Assembly: GCA_017643165.1 (NCBI GenBank) | Contig: JAEPNY010000004.1 | Coordinates: 175,745 to 239,744 of the forward strand | Length of the DNA: 64,000 nt | From: Psychroserpens sp. | GTDB taxonomy: Bacteria; Bacteroidota; Bacteroidia; Flavobacteriales; Flavobacteriaceae | Reading direction: 5' to 3' | Part shown: positions 1 through 7,895 of the stretch, in pieces | Layout of the letters: every line of letters begins with the position of its first letter | How positions within the stretch are numbered: position 1 is the first letter of the stretch | The notes under the pieces: generated by a model | What the model saw: only the letters and a program-made list of their open reading frames with translations | What the model was told of the DNA's origin: nothing | Database searches by the model: none | Made by a program: the position numbers and the translations under genes

Positions 1-459
1 AAAGAAATGGGCTACGACCTGCTCTTGAACGAAAGTAGGTTTATCGAAAAGGACGGACAACGCATTGCTGTAGTTGGTGTGGAGAATTGGGGAAAAGGTG
101 GATTTAAAAAAGCTGGAGATTTAAGAAAAGCAGCCGAAGCTGTAGATGCAGAAGATTTTAAGATCTTAATGAGTCATGATCCAAGTCACTGGGAAGAATG
201 TGTGGTTAATGATGATTACCACTATCATTTAACCTTGAGTGGTCATACGCATGGTATGCAATTCGGGATTGAAATTCCGGGTTGGATAAAATGGAGTCCA
301 GTAAAATGGCGTTATAAACATTGGGCAGGCGTATATCAGGAGTTTGGTCAATATCTTAATGTGAATAGAGGATTTGGATACTTAGCATATCCTGGCCGCG
401 TGGGAATATGGCCTGAAGTTACGGTCATCACCTTAAAAAAAGGCGCGTCTGAAGCTTAA
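1..459 (+). CDS. Metallophosphoesterase, 3' fragment
   Basis: This is the C-terminal part of a calcineurin-like metallophosphoesterase; the reading frame is open to the left edge, so the gene starts outside the window and the ATG at 7 is internal. Two metal-binding blocks of the fold are visible: a SHDPSHW motif (about 172-192) and the classic GHTHG motif (241-255), which supplies histidines to the dinuclear metal centre. The N-terminal D-x-H and GNHD/E blocks are missing because of the window edge. Membrane-anchored relatives in Bacteroidota are often annotated as phosphohydrolases acting at the cell envelope, but the substrate cannot be told from this fragment. The stop codon lies inside the 5' arm of a possible terminator. 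Family assignment is firm, substrate unknown. Confidence 0.85.
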   Translation, partial: KEMGYDLLLNESRFIEKDGQRIAVVGVENWGKGGFKKAGDLRKAAEAVDAEDFKILMSHDPSHWEECVVNDDYHYHLTLSGHTHGMQFGIEIPGWIKWSPVKWRYKHWAGVYQEFGQYLNVNRGFGYLAYPGRVGIWPEVTVITLKKGASEA

Positions 460-494
460 TGGATTGTTATAGTGTAAGTTAAGCTGATTTTTTT
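453..494 (+). terminator. Possible terminator after the metallophosphoesterase
   Basis: A 7-bp inverted repeat (453-459 with 479-485) is followed by a run of eight T. The loop is long (19 nt) and the stem is AT-rich, and its 5' arm includes the stop codon of the upstream gene, so this is a weak call. Confidence 0.4.
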
Positions 495-600
495 TATTTT
501 TATAAATAATTGATGTGCACGCTATACAACCGATATTTTGAGGGATTACCGAAAAAAGTGTAGGTTTGTACTATCAAATATGATTTAAAGATTTAAATCT

Positions 601-897
601 ATGTCAAAATTTGGGGAACTTATAGATGTCGATATTCCAGTGTTGCTAGATTTCTTCACTGAATGGAATGAACAATCTACTGCGATGCATCCTGTTATGC
701 GTGATGTTGCGGCAGCACTTGGCGATAAGGCAAAAGTGATTAAAATTGACGTTGATAAGAATAAGGAACTTGCTGAAGCACTTCGCGTAAAAGGACTACC
801 AACATTGATCATTTACAAAAATGGTGAAATGAAATGGAGGCACAGTGGTGAACAAGATGCCAATACATTGATTGGAATTGTTCAAGAGTATATGTAA
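601..897 (+). CDS. Thioredoxin-fold protein without active-site cysteines
   Basis: This 98-residue protein has the length and layout of thioredoxin: a hydrophobic strand (residues 13-19), the tryptophan that normally precedes the active site (W22), the D-V-D strand (50-52) and the cis-proline segment GLPT (65-68). The WCGPC active site is replaced by W-N-E-Q-S (22-26), and the protein contains no cysteine at all, so it cannot do thiol-disulfide exchange. What is seen is a well-kept fold with a lost redox centre. A chaperone-like, scaffold or peroxiredoxin-binding role is possible but would be inference. The gene stands alone on the plus strand, ending 3 nt before the convergent deacetylase gene. 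Confidence 0.85.
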   Translation: MSKFGELIDVDIPVLLDFFTEWNEQSTAMHPVMRDVAAALGDKAKVIKIDVDKNKELAEALRVKGLPTLIIYKNGEMKWRHSGEQDANTLIGIVQEYM

Positions 898-900
898 TAC

Positions 901-1545
901 CTAATCAATCGCTTTGAATATATAGCCTTGATCACTAAATTCTTTTAATATCTGAGGAAGGGTAGCCATCAAATTTTTTGAAGCCTTTACACTGTCATGG
1001 AAGACAATAATACTTCCCGGTTTACTTTTGGTTTTTACATTATTCAGACACTGTTCAGCAGAAATACTCTGGTCCCAGTCAAATGATAGTACATCCCACA
1101 TCACAACCTCATATCCTAATTCAGAAATTGCTTTTCCTTGTTTGGGCTTTATTTGACCATAAGGTGGCCTAAATAATTTTCGACGTTGTTTAATCTCAGC
1201 ATTTGAATTAATCGTAGCCTCTGTAGTTTTTACTTCCGAGAGGTAATCATTAGTATTTGTTTTCCAGCCCTTTATATGATGTTGTGTGTGATTGCCTATC
1301 GCATGTCCTTGGTGTAGTATCTTTTTAAATATTTCGGGATGTTTGTCAATATTAGCGCCAATACAAAAGAAGGTCGCTTTAGCCGAATAGGTCTCCAATA
1401 CATTTAATGTCCACTCGGTTATTTCGGGAGTAGGACCATCATCAAAGGTGAGGTACAGTTCTTTTTCGGTCGTTTCAACATTCCAAAGGTAGTTTGGAAA
1501 GGCTTTCTTAGCAATGACCGGAGTTTTGACTGGCGTGATTCTCAC
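901..1545 (-). CDS. Polysaccharide deacetylase (NodB domain)
   Basis: This is a 214-residue NodB-type carbohydrate esterase. The catalytic/metal motifs are visible: TFDDGP (33-38, catalytic base and metal-binding Asp), GNHTQHH (84-90, metal-binding histidines) and RPPYG (126-130); a late IVFHDS block holds the final catalytic histidine. Such enzymes remove N- or O-acetyl groups from peptidoglycan or polysaccharide. No clear signal peptide is seen, so the place of action is uncertain. The start is a GTG at 1545; the gene follows the DUF2723 glycosyltransferase gene after 6 nt and is very likely cotranscribed with it. The exact substrate (cell wall, surface polysaccharide or glycan) is unknown. 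Confidence 0.88.
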   Translation of the reverse strand: MRITPVKTPVIAKKAFPNYLWNVETTEKELYLTFDDGPTPEITEWTLNVLETYSAKATFFCIGANIDKHPEIFKKILHQGHAIGNHTQHHIKGWKTNTNDYLSEVKTTEATINSNAEIKQRRKLFRPPYGQIKPKQGKAISELGYEVVMWDVLSFDWDQSISAEQCLNNVKTKSKPGSIIVFHDSVKASKNLMATLPQILKEFSDQGYIFKAID

Positions 1546-1551
1546 TTTTCC

Positions 1552-4500
1552 TTAATTATCGATACCTATTATAGTATCTATGGTATCCTTAGGAATATCA
1601 CGTTCCTCACGTTGAGGATCACTTTCCATATCATCTTCCATAAAATGTGAGAAGAGACTCAAGTAATTATTGAATTTTTCGGTTTCCTGAAGTGCAAAGT
1701 CCTTATCATTATAGATTACTAGTAAATCGACAAGATTCCTATACCACTCAATATCGGTCACAATTTCATCCAGATATCGTGTTTGGTTGTCAATTGAAAG
1801 ACCACTCCAGTATGTTAATTTCTCCTGATAGACTCTAGAGACTTCCAAATATAACTGTCTAGCTTTCTCCTCTTTTTCAATTTCGTAATAACCACTAATG
1901 TAAGGTTCTAACAAGGTGTAGAATCCGAATTTATCTACGGGCATTTTTTCCATAGCTAGATCTGCCACGTTTTCTGCCTTATCATATTGACCTTCCTCTA
2001 TAAGCTTCTCTAATAAGCGCGCAAGGTTTCCACGATAGGTAATACCATTTTTACGAGATTCTACGTCATGATAAATAGCATCACTACCACTGTTACCCCA
2101 ATCCCAAGACATTACTTTGTCGTACATTAATTCAGAATCTACACGTCCCATATCAAAAGGATTCGCGCGATCAACAGGTGTTCTTATAGGTACGAGTTTA
2201 TAGCAAAGTCCATCAAGTTGTAAGAAGTCCTTCATCCAAATATAGTCTTCATCGCTAAATGCGCCGCCAGTAAAATATATAGGTCGTTTCCAATCATTGT
2301 TTGCGATGATATCTAACATGAGTAGCCTATTTTTATAAAGTGCACTTCCCGAAATTTTCACGTCTAGATAAGGTTCGATCTTATCTGCATCTTTTTCTTT
2401 TGCAATACCATATTTCAATACATTGCCCTTATTGACAGGGACTCTAATATTCTTGGTAGGTACATAATTAGAATTTAAGAGTTGTTGTGGGTATAAGCTA
2501 GGATCATCTCCAGTGGCTTTCAATGCATAGGCCAATTTATATCTCGGATCATCACTAGATACAAAATTCACAAAATCCTTGATCATAAAAGTATCTCTCG
2601 TAATCTCATTCGTCATGATATAATCACGTGTGCCATATTTGTACTGATCATGGGTTAATTGCGACGGAATTGGATCACTTTCGTACGCCTTTCGTTTCAT
2701 CTGATCTATATACCAATCCGTTTGAAATAAACTCGTATTAACAACTCTAACATCGGTTCTAACACCTTCTATTTCTTGTAAATACCATAATGGGAAACTG
2801 TCATTATCACCAATAGTGAAGAGTATAGCATTAGGTGCACATGATTCTAGGTACTTTCTCGCCATCGCTTGGGCTGTATAGCGCTCAGAACGGTCATGAT
2901 CATCCCAGTTTTCGGATGCCAAAATTCCTGGTACTAGCAATAAACAAACTAATGAAATTGCAGGTGCGATGAATTTTGATTTTGAATAATTTTTTAAGAG
3001 ATCAATGATAGCGTAAACACCAAATCCGATCCAAATCGCAAATACATAAAATGAGCCAACAACGGAATAATCACGTTCTCTTGGTTCAAATGGTCTTACA
3101 TTAGTATAGAATTGAATTGCCAATCCCGTAAATAAAAAGAAGACCAATAGTACCCAAAAGCGCTTAGGATCTTTAGACAGAACGAATAAGAATCCGATGA
3201 TTCCTAATATTAACGGTAAGAAGTAATACTTGTTGCGGGCTTTATTATCGCGAACGTCACTTGGTAAATTATCTTGAGATATCCCTAAGTGCCATTCGTC
3301 TATCGCGTCAATACCACTAATCCAGTTTCCATGAAGCTTGGTATATTTACCTTGAATATCATCTTGTCTACCAGCAAAATTCCACATGAAATATCTCCAA
3401 TACATGTAACCAAATTGATAATCTATCATATAATATAAATTATCACCAAAGGATGGTTTTTCTATATCTAAAAAGTCACGGCCAAATTGCTTTAAAAAGT
3501 TATGGTAGTCCTCATAATCAATTTTACCTTCAGCGACTTCTTTTTGAAAATCAGCAACCAGTGCACGCACTTGATTTTCCATCTGATATTCAGGCTTAAT
3601 TTTGAAATCAAGCAATCCTGTGAACATCATATAATTTTCTGCATGTTCACCACTCCACATACGTGGTAACCAAGATGCATGTTCTGAATTATAATTCTGT
3701 TTAGCATTCTTCCATTCGTTGACAATAACGTACGAGCCATTCTCATAGTCTTTCTCATATTTTGGCTTATCATCAAGATATGGATTATTCTTATCTAGTC
3801 CAGAGTACTGATCTGTGAATAACGGCCCATGGAATAAATGTGTTTCTGGATATTGTTCTAGATTATAATATGCTAATAATTCTCTTGCACTCGATGGGTT
3901 GTTTTCATTAATGATAACATTAGCATTCGCTCTTATTGGAAGCATAACCCAAGATGAAAAACCTATAAATATAAAAATGAGACAAAGCGTAAGCGTATTG
4001 GCATACTTGTAGTTTTTATCTCTCGTGTATTTCAGCGCATAGAAAAACACACCAACTATAACTAAACCTGCGATAATTGATCCAGAGTTAAACGGTAAGC
4101 CAACGGTATTCACAAAGAAAATTTCCGATACACTGAATAATCTTAAAGCATTTGGAAGTAATAATTTAAATATGAATAATAGTATGGCTGCCGATACAAC
4201 ATTAGCAATAACAAATGTTTTAGCTGTTACAGTTTTATAGTTTTTAAAGTAATAGATTAATCCTAATGCTGGAATCGTTAGAAGTCCCATGAAGTGTACT
4301 CCAAAAGATAATCCAATCACAAATGCGATTAAGATGAGCCATCGATGCCCTCTTGGTTTTTGCATATCCCTTTCCCAGCAAAGCCCTAGATAAAATAAAA
4401 TAGACATAATTAAGGTTGCCATTGCATATACCTCAGTTTCCACAGCGTTAAACCAAAAGGAATCCGTAAATGTAAAGGCTAAACTTCCAACAAAGGCACT

Positions 4501-4872
4501 ACCCAATATTGCAATCCCTGTATTTTGATCTATGCCTGATTCATTCACACTTACGAGTTTTCGCAATAACATAGTGATCGTCCAAAACATAAATAATATG
4601 GTAAACGCACTTGATACGGCACTCATCATATTCAACATCATACCTATTTGAGCAGGTTCTAATGCAAATAGTGAGAAAAAGGCACCTAACATTTGAAACA
4701 GTGGTGCTCCTGGAGGATGTCCAACTTGTAGTTTAGAAGAGGTTAAAATATATTCACCTGCATCCCAAAAACTAACTGTTGGTTCAATTGTAAGCGCATA
4801 TACTATAAGGGCTACAGTAAATACCGACCAACCTAAAATTCGATTCCATTTCTTGAAGTTGAAATGTGTCAT
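1552..4872 (-). CDS. DUF2723 membrane glycosyltransferase, protein O-mannosyltransferase-like
   Basis: This is a 1106-residue protein with roughly a dozen membrane segments in the N-terminal 650 residues, then a long soluble C-terminal region with helical, TPR-like character. The first extracytoplasmic loop carries SFWDAGEY (34-41) with the Asp-Glu pair expected of GT-C glycosyltransferases, and GHPPGAP follows (51-57). This is the DUF2723 family, to which human TMEM260, a protein O-mannosyltransferase, also belongs. Bacteroidota glycosylate many secreted proteins on Ser/Thr, so a role in transferring sugar from a lipid carrier to exported proteins is reasonable, but it is inference. It is the first gene of a two-gene operon with the NodB deacetylase. 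Confidence 0.85.
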   Translation of the reverse strand: MTHFNFKKWNRILGWSVFTVALIVYALTIEPTVSFWDAGEYILTSSKLQVGHPPGAPLFQMLGAFFSLFALEPAQIGMMLNMMSAVSSAFTILFMFWTITMLLRKLVSVNESGIDQNTGIAILGSAFVGSLAFTFTDSFWFNAVETEVYAMATLIMSILFYLGLCWERDMQKPRGHRWLILIAFVIGLSFGVHFMGLLTIPALGLIYYFKNYKTVTAKTFVIANVVSAAILLFIFKLLLPNALRLFSVSEIFFVNTVGLPFNSGSIIAGLVIVGVFFYALKYTRDKNYKYANTLTLCLIFIFIGFSSWVMLPIRANANVIINENNPSSARELLAYYNLEQYPETHLFHGPLFTDQYSGLDKNNPYLDDKPKYEKDYENGSYVIVNEWKNAKQNYNSEHASWLPRMWSGEHAENYMMFTGLLDFKIKPEYQMENQVRALVADFQKEVAEGKIDYEDYHNFLKQFGRDFLDIEKPSFGDNLYYMIDYQFGYMYWRYFMWNFAGRQDDIQGKYTKLHGNWISGIDAIDEWHLGISQDNLPSDVRDNKARNKYYFLPLILGIIGFLFVLSKDPKRFWVLLVFFLFTGLAIQFYTNVRPFEPRERDYSVVGSFYVFAIWIGFGVYAIIDLLKNYSKSKFIAPAISLVCLLLVPGILASENWDDHDRSERYTAQAMARKYLESCAPNAILFTIGDNDSFPLWYLQEIEGVRTDVRVVNTSLFQTDWYIDQMKRKAYESDPIPSQLTHDQYKYGTRDYIMTNEITRDTFMIKDFVNFVSSDDPRYKLAYALKATGDDPSLYPQQLLNSNYVPTKNIRVPVNKGNVLKYGIAKEKDADKIEPYLDVKISGSALYKNRLLMLDIIANNDWKRPIYFTGGAFSDEDYIWMKDFLQLDGLCYKLVPIRTPVDRANPFDMGRVDSELMYDKVMSWDWGNSGSDAIYHDVESRKNGITYRGNLARLLEKLIEEGQYDKAENVADLAMEKMPVDKFGFYTLLEPYISGYYEIEKEEKARQLYLEVSRVYQEKLTYWSGLSIDNQTRYLDEIVTDIEWYRNLVDLLVIYNDKDFALQETEKFNNYLSLFSHFMEDDMESDPQREERDIPKDTIDTIIGIDN

Positions 4873-4973
4873 AAAAGCGTCTATTTGATGCGAGCGAATT
4901 TAATAATAAATATGTTACACGCTAGTGATTTTAAGTAAACGTTACCATTTTTTGATTATTTTGCAAAAAATTA

Positions 4974-5004
4974 TTTGTGCAAATAAAACTTTGTACTAAA
5001 TTTG
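4974..5004 (+). promoter_or_regulatory. Promoter of tRNA-Gln
   Basis: TTTG at 4974-4977, a 19-nt spacer and TAAATTTG at 4997-5004 match the Bacteroidota primary sigma-factor consensus (TTTG, about 19 nt, TAnnTTTG) exactly. Transcription would start roughly 10 nt before the mature tRNA. It is the best promoter match in the window. Confidence 0.85.
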
Positions 5005-5021
5005 CATGCTCATTATGAGAA

Positions 5022-5094
5022 TGGCCCATGGTGTAACTGGCAACACGTCTGGTTTTGGTCCAGAAGAGTCTAGGTTCGAGCCCTAGTGGGCCAA
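5022..5094 (+). tRNA. tRNA-Gln (anticodon TTG)
   Basis: A full cloverleaf can be drawn. The acceptor stem is 5022-5028 with 5087-5093, seven Watson-Crick pairs, and the discriminator is A5094. The D arm has a GTG/CAC stem. The anticodon stem TCTGG/CCAGA holds a seven-base loop whose middle three bases are TTG, reading CAA (and CAG by wobble) for glutamine. The T arm contains GGTTCGAGCC. CCA is not encoded, so it must be added by the CCA-adding enzyme, as is common in Bacteroidota. A strong terminator follows at once. Confidence 0.95.
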
Positions 5095-5095
5095 C

Positions 5096-5129
5096 AAAAA
5101 GTCCTCCTTTTTTATGGAGGACTTTTTTA
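5096..5129. terminator. Bidirectional terminator between tRNA-Gln and the stress protein gene
   Basis: GTCCTCC (5101-5107) pairs with GGAGGAC (5116-5122), with an A run to the left and a T run to the right. It can therefore stop the tRNA transcript on plus and the universal stress protein transcript on minus. Confidence 0.85.
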
Positions 5130-5142
5130 TTGAATCTATCTT

Positions 5143-5967
5143 TTAAATTTTAAAAGTAATTACGGGCCTATTGGCATGATTGACGAGGTCTTCACTAATA
5201 CTTCCATTAAAGAAATGTGCAATTCCTTGTCGTCCATGTGTACTTATACCAATTAAATCAGCATCTATTTGTCTGGAAAAATTAAGAATGCCTTTTTCTA
5301 CAGACTCGTCATTGTAGATTGTAATGGTATAGTTTTTAAAACTGTAATCAGCTATAAAATCATTAATACGATCATTCGCCTTTTGCGTCGTTGTGAAATT
5401 ACTTGCGGTATTCACCATTAATAAATGTAACTGTGCACCAAAGGCAGTGGCCAATTCAGTGGCTTGTCGGTAGGTTTCTTTGTTGTCGTTTTTAAAATCC
5501 GATGCAAAAACAACGTCATCGATGCTAAAATCATCATGGTCATTTTTTATTACGAGTACAGGAACGTCAGAATTCCGAACCGCTTTTTCCGCATTTGATC
5601 CAACAAACATTTCTTTTATTCCACTTGCGCCATGTGATCCCATGGTTATCATTGAAATATTATGTTCTTTACAGATTTCAGAAATTCCATTGAAAGAGCC
5701 ATCAGGCTTAACGATTTCATGTACGGTTAAACCGTCAAGGTGTTCACTGTTTTTAATGTCTTCAAATTTTTGATGCGCCATTTTCATGAAGAACATCACC
5801 TCTGGAACTTCAGCTTGGCTGCTCACAGCATCGATTTCTTGCATCGGAATTTCGAGCATGTGCAATAAATAGATTTCACTACCATGCTTTTTTGCAATTT
5901 GAGAAGCCACTTTTATGGCATGTTCTGCTTCCTGTGAAAAATCGGTTGGAACTAATATTTTTTTCAT
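5143..5967 (-). CDS. Universal stress protein, two UspA domains
   Basis: This is a 274-residue cytoplasmic protein made of two tandem UspA domains (about 1-140 and 150-274). Each begins with a hydrophobic strand and a D/S-F motif, and each ends with an ATP-binding-type glycine pattern: MGSHGASG...GSNAEKA in the first and STHGRQG...GSISEDL in the second. Tandem UspA proteins bind nucleotides and are typically induced by stress or growth arrest; no enzymatic activity can be claimed. The gene is monocistronic, convergent with tRNA-Gln and divergent from the rimP operon. Family assignment is firm, the physiological role general. Confidence 0.9.
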   Translation of the reverse strand: MKKILVPTDFSQEAEHAIKVASQIAKKHGSEIYLLHMLEIPMQEIDAVSSQAEVPEVMFFMKMAHQKFEDIKNSEHLDGLTVHEIVKPDGSFNGISEICKEHNISMITMGSHGASGIKEMFVGSNAEKAVRNSDVPVLVIKNDHDDFSIDDVVFASDFKNDNKETYRQATELATAFGAQLHLLMVNTASNFTTTQKANDRINDFIADYSFKNYTITIYNDESVEKGILNFSRQIDADLIGISTHGRQGIAHFFNGSISEDLVNHANRPVITFKI

Positions 5968-6025
5968 GTGGATAGAGTGATTTAGTGTTACATAAATTTA
6001 ATAATAAAAATCGAAATTTCCGTGC

Positions 6026-6057
6026 TTGTGAAAATCAATTAAAATGTTGTATATTTG
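6026..6057 (+). promoter_or_regulatory. Promoter of the rimP-nusA-infB operon
   Basis: TTG at 6026-6028 and TATATTTG at 6050-6057 (spacer 21 nt) fit the Bacteroidota promoter pattern. The start of transcription would fall near 6064, about 20 nt before the leader hairpin at 6086. Confidence 0.75.
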
Positions 6058-6085
6058 CAGCGTTGTTTGAAGAAAAAAGAATAAT

Positions 6086-6112
6086 GAGCGGACGAAAAGT
6101 CCGCTCTTTTTA
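6086..6112 (+). terminator. Terminator-like hairpin in the rimP leader (possible attenuator)
   Basis: GAGCGGAC (6086-6093) pairs perfectly with GTCCGCTC (6099-6106) around a 5-nt loop and is followed by five T. It sits between the predicted promoter and the rimP start codon at 6121, so it does not end a gene: any rimP transcript must read through it. This is the arrangement of a transcription attenuator. The function is inferred. Confidence 0.7.
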
Positions 6113-6120
6113 TAGCCGTT

Positions 6121-6585
6121 ATGTTCAAGGAGACCGTTAAACAATTATTAGAGGATGCGTTGGCAGAAAGACAAGATCTGTTTTTGATCGAATTTGAGGT
6201 GTCACAAGATCATCGAATTAAAGTGATTGTCGATGGAGATAATGGAGTTCTTGTTGAAGACTGCATGTTTTTAAGTCGTGCTATTGAGCATAATCTGGAT
6301 CGAGAAGACACAGATTTTTCATTAGAAGTGCTTTCGGCTGGTGCAACATCACCTTTAACGAACAAACGACAGTATAAAAAGAATGTTGGTCGAACCTTGC
6401 AAGTGAAAACCACGTCAGAAGAAACTATAGAGGGAAAACTTACTGAAGCCGATGATGAGAAAATTAGACTCGAGTGGAAAGCAAGAGAACCAAAACCTGT
6501 AGGTAAAGGAAAAGTAACCGTAAAAAAGCAGGCTGAGATTTCGTATGAAACGATTTCAAAAGCCCAAGTTGTAATAAAATTTTAA
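6121..6585 (+). CDS. rimP: Ribosome maturation factor RimP
   Basis: This is a 154-residue protein of the RimP (YhbC) family, which acts in the cytoplasm during maturation of the 30S subunit. The N-terminal alpha/beta domain carries the VDGDNGVLVEDC segment, followed by the conserved block with L-E-V-L-S-A-G (family: EVSSPG) and a C-terminal SH3-like beta domain. It is the first gene of the conserved rimP-nusA-infB operon, 9 nt before nusA. Expression probably depends on read-through of the leader hairpin just upstream. The EVLSAGAT segment departs slightly from the usual EVSSPG but is normal for Bacteroidota as far as I recall. Confidence 0.93.
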   Translation: MFKETVKQLLEDALAERQDLFLIEFEVSQDHRIKVIVDGDNGVLVEDCMFLSRAIEHNLDREDTDFSLEVLSAGATSPLTNKRQYKKNVGRTLQVKTTSEETIEGKLTEADDEKIRLEWKAREPKPVGKGKVTVKKQAEISYETISKAQVVIKF

Positions 6586-6594
6586 ATCGTAGTT

Positions 6595-7827
6595 ATGGAA
6601 AATATTGCGTTAATTGATTCGTTTTCAGAATTTAAGGATGATAAATTAATTGATCGTGTCACCCTAATGGCCATCTTAGAAGATGTTTTAAGAAATGCCT
6701 TGAAAAAGAAATATGGCGATGACGATAATTTTGATATCATTATTAACCCTGATAAAGGAGATTTAGAGATTTGGAGAAACCGAATTGTAGTTGCAGATGG
6801 CGAAGTTGAAGATCCAAATCAAGAAATTGAACTTTCTGAAGCGCAGCTGATAGAGCCAGATTTCGAGGTGGGTGAAGATGTTGCTGAAGAAGTAAAGTTG
6901 GTGAACCTAGGTCGACGTTCAATTTTAGCATTACGCCAAAACTTGATCTCTAAAATTCATGAGCACGACAATACCAATATCTACAAACAATTTAAGGAGC
7001 TTGAGGGAGAGATTTATTCTGCAGAAGTTCATCACATTCGTCATAGAGCGATCATCTTACTAGATGATGAAGGGAATGAGATTATCTTGCCAAAGGACAA
7101 GCAAATTCCTTCAGATTTCTTTAGAAAAGGTGAAAATGTGAGAGGAATTATCGAAAGTGTTGAATTAAAGGGTAATAAGCCGGCAATTATTTTGTCAAGA
7201 ACTGCGCCTGCTTTCTTGGAGAAATTATTTGAACAAGAAATTCCAGAAGTTTTTGATGGATTGATCACAATTAAAAATGTGGTTAGAATTCCAGGTGAAA
7301 AAGCGAAAGTGGCAGTTGATTCATATGATGATCGTATCGATCCAGTTGGAGCTTGTGTTGGAATGAAAGGATCTAGAATCCATGGTATCGTTAGAGAATT
7401 AGGTAACGAAAATATCGATGTCATTAATTACACGAACAATTTACAGTTATTCATAACCCGAGCACTTAGTCCTGCACGTGTCACTTCGATCAAAATTGAT
7501 GAAGAAACGAAGCGCGCTGAGGTGTTATTAAAACCTGAAGAAGTCTCAAAAGCTATTGGTAGAGGTGGTCACAATATTAGACTTGCCGGTAAACTAACTG
7601 GATATGAGATTGATGTATTTAGAGAAGGTGCAGAAGAAGATGTAGAGTTAACAGAATTCTCTGATGAAATCGAAGGATGGATCATAGACGAATTCAATAA
7701 AGTCGGTCTCGATACAGCGAAGAGTATATTAGAACAAGATGTGGATGACTTGGTGAAACGTACCGATTTAGAAGAAGAAACAATATTAGATGTTATTAGA
7801 ATTCTCAAAGAAGAGTTCGAAGACTAA
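6595..7827 (+). CDS. nusA: Transcription termination/antitermination factor NusA
   Basis: This is a 410-residue NusA with an N-terminal RNA-polymerase-binding domain (about 1-125), an S1 domain (about 130-200), and two KH domains; the first contains DPVGACVGMKGSRI and the second AIGRGGHNIRLA, both with the G-x-x-G RNA-binding loop. A short acidic/helical tail ends the protein. NusA binds RNA polymerase and nascent RNA and controls pausing, termination and antitermination. It lies between rimP and infB, the standard operon order. Because NusA itself promotes folding of terminator hairpins, the hairpin in the operon leader could provide autoregulation (inference). Confidence 0.96.
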   Translation: MENIALIDSFSEFKDDKLIDRVTLMAILEDVLRNALKKKYGDDDNFDIIINPDKGDLEIWRNRIVVADGEVEDPNQEIELSEAQLIEPDFEVGEDVAEEVKLVNLGRRSILALRQNLISKIHEHDNTNIYKQFKELEGEIYSAEVHHIRHRAIILLDDEGNEIILPKDKQIPSDFFRKGENVRGIIESVELKGNKPAIILSRTAPAFLEKLFEQEIPEVFDGLITIKNVVRIPGEKAKVAVDSYDDRIDPVGACVGMKGSRIHGIVRELGNENIDVINYTNNLQLFITRALSPARVTSIKIDEETKRAEVLLKPEEVSKAIGRGGHNIRLAGKLTGYEIDVFREGAEEDVELTEFSDEIEGWIIDEFNKVGLDTAKSILEQDVDDLVKRTDLEEETILDVIRILKEEFED

Positions 7828-7895
7828 TACCAAGTTAACAATTAAAAGATGTGTGTTTGGTAGAATAGAATTTTAAGTTATATTACAAGCAATTT

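Noticed and set aside
585-812. Open frame on minus opposite the thioredoxin-fold gene
   Set aside because: It lies antisense to a clear coding region, has Ser-rich shadow composition and no start context or family features.
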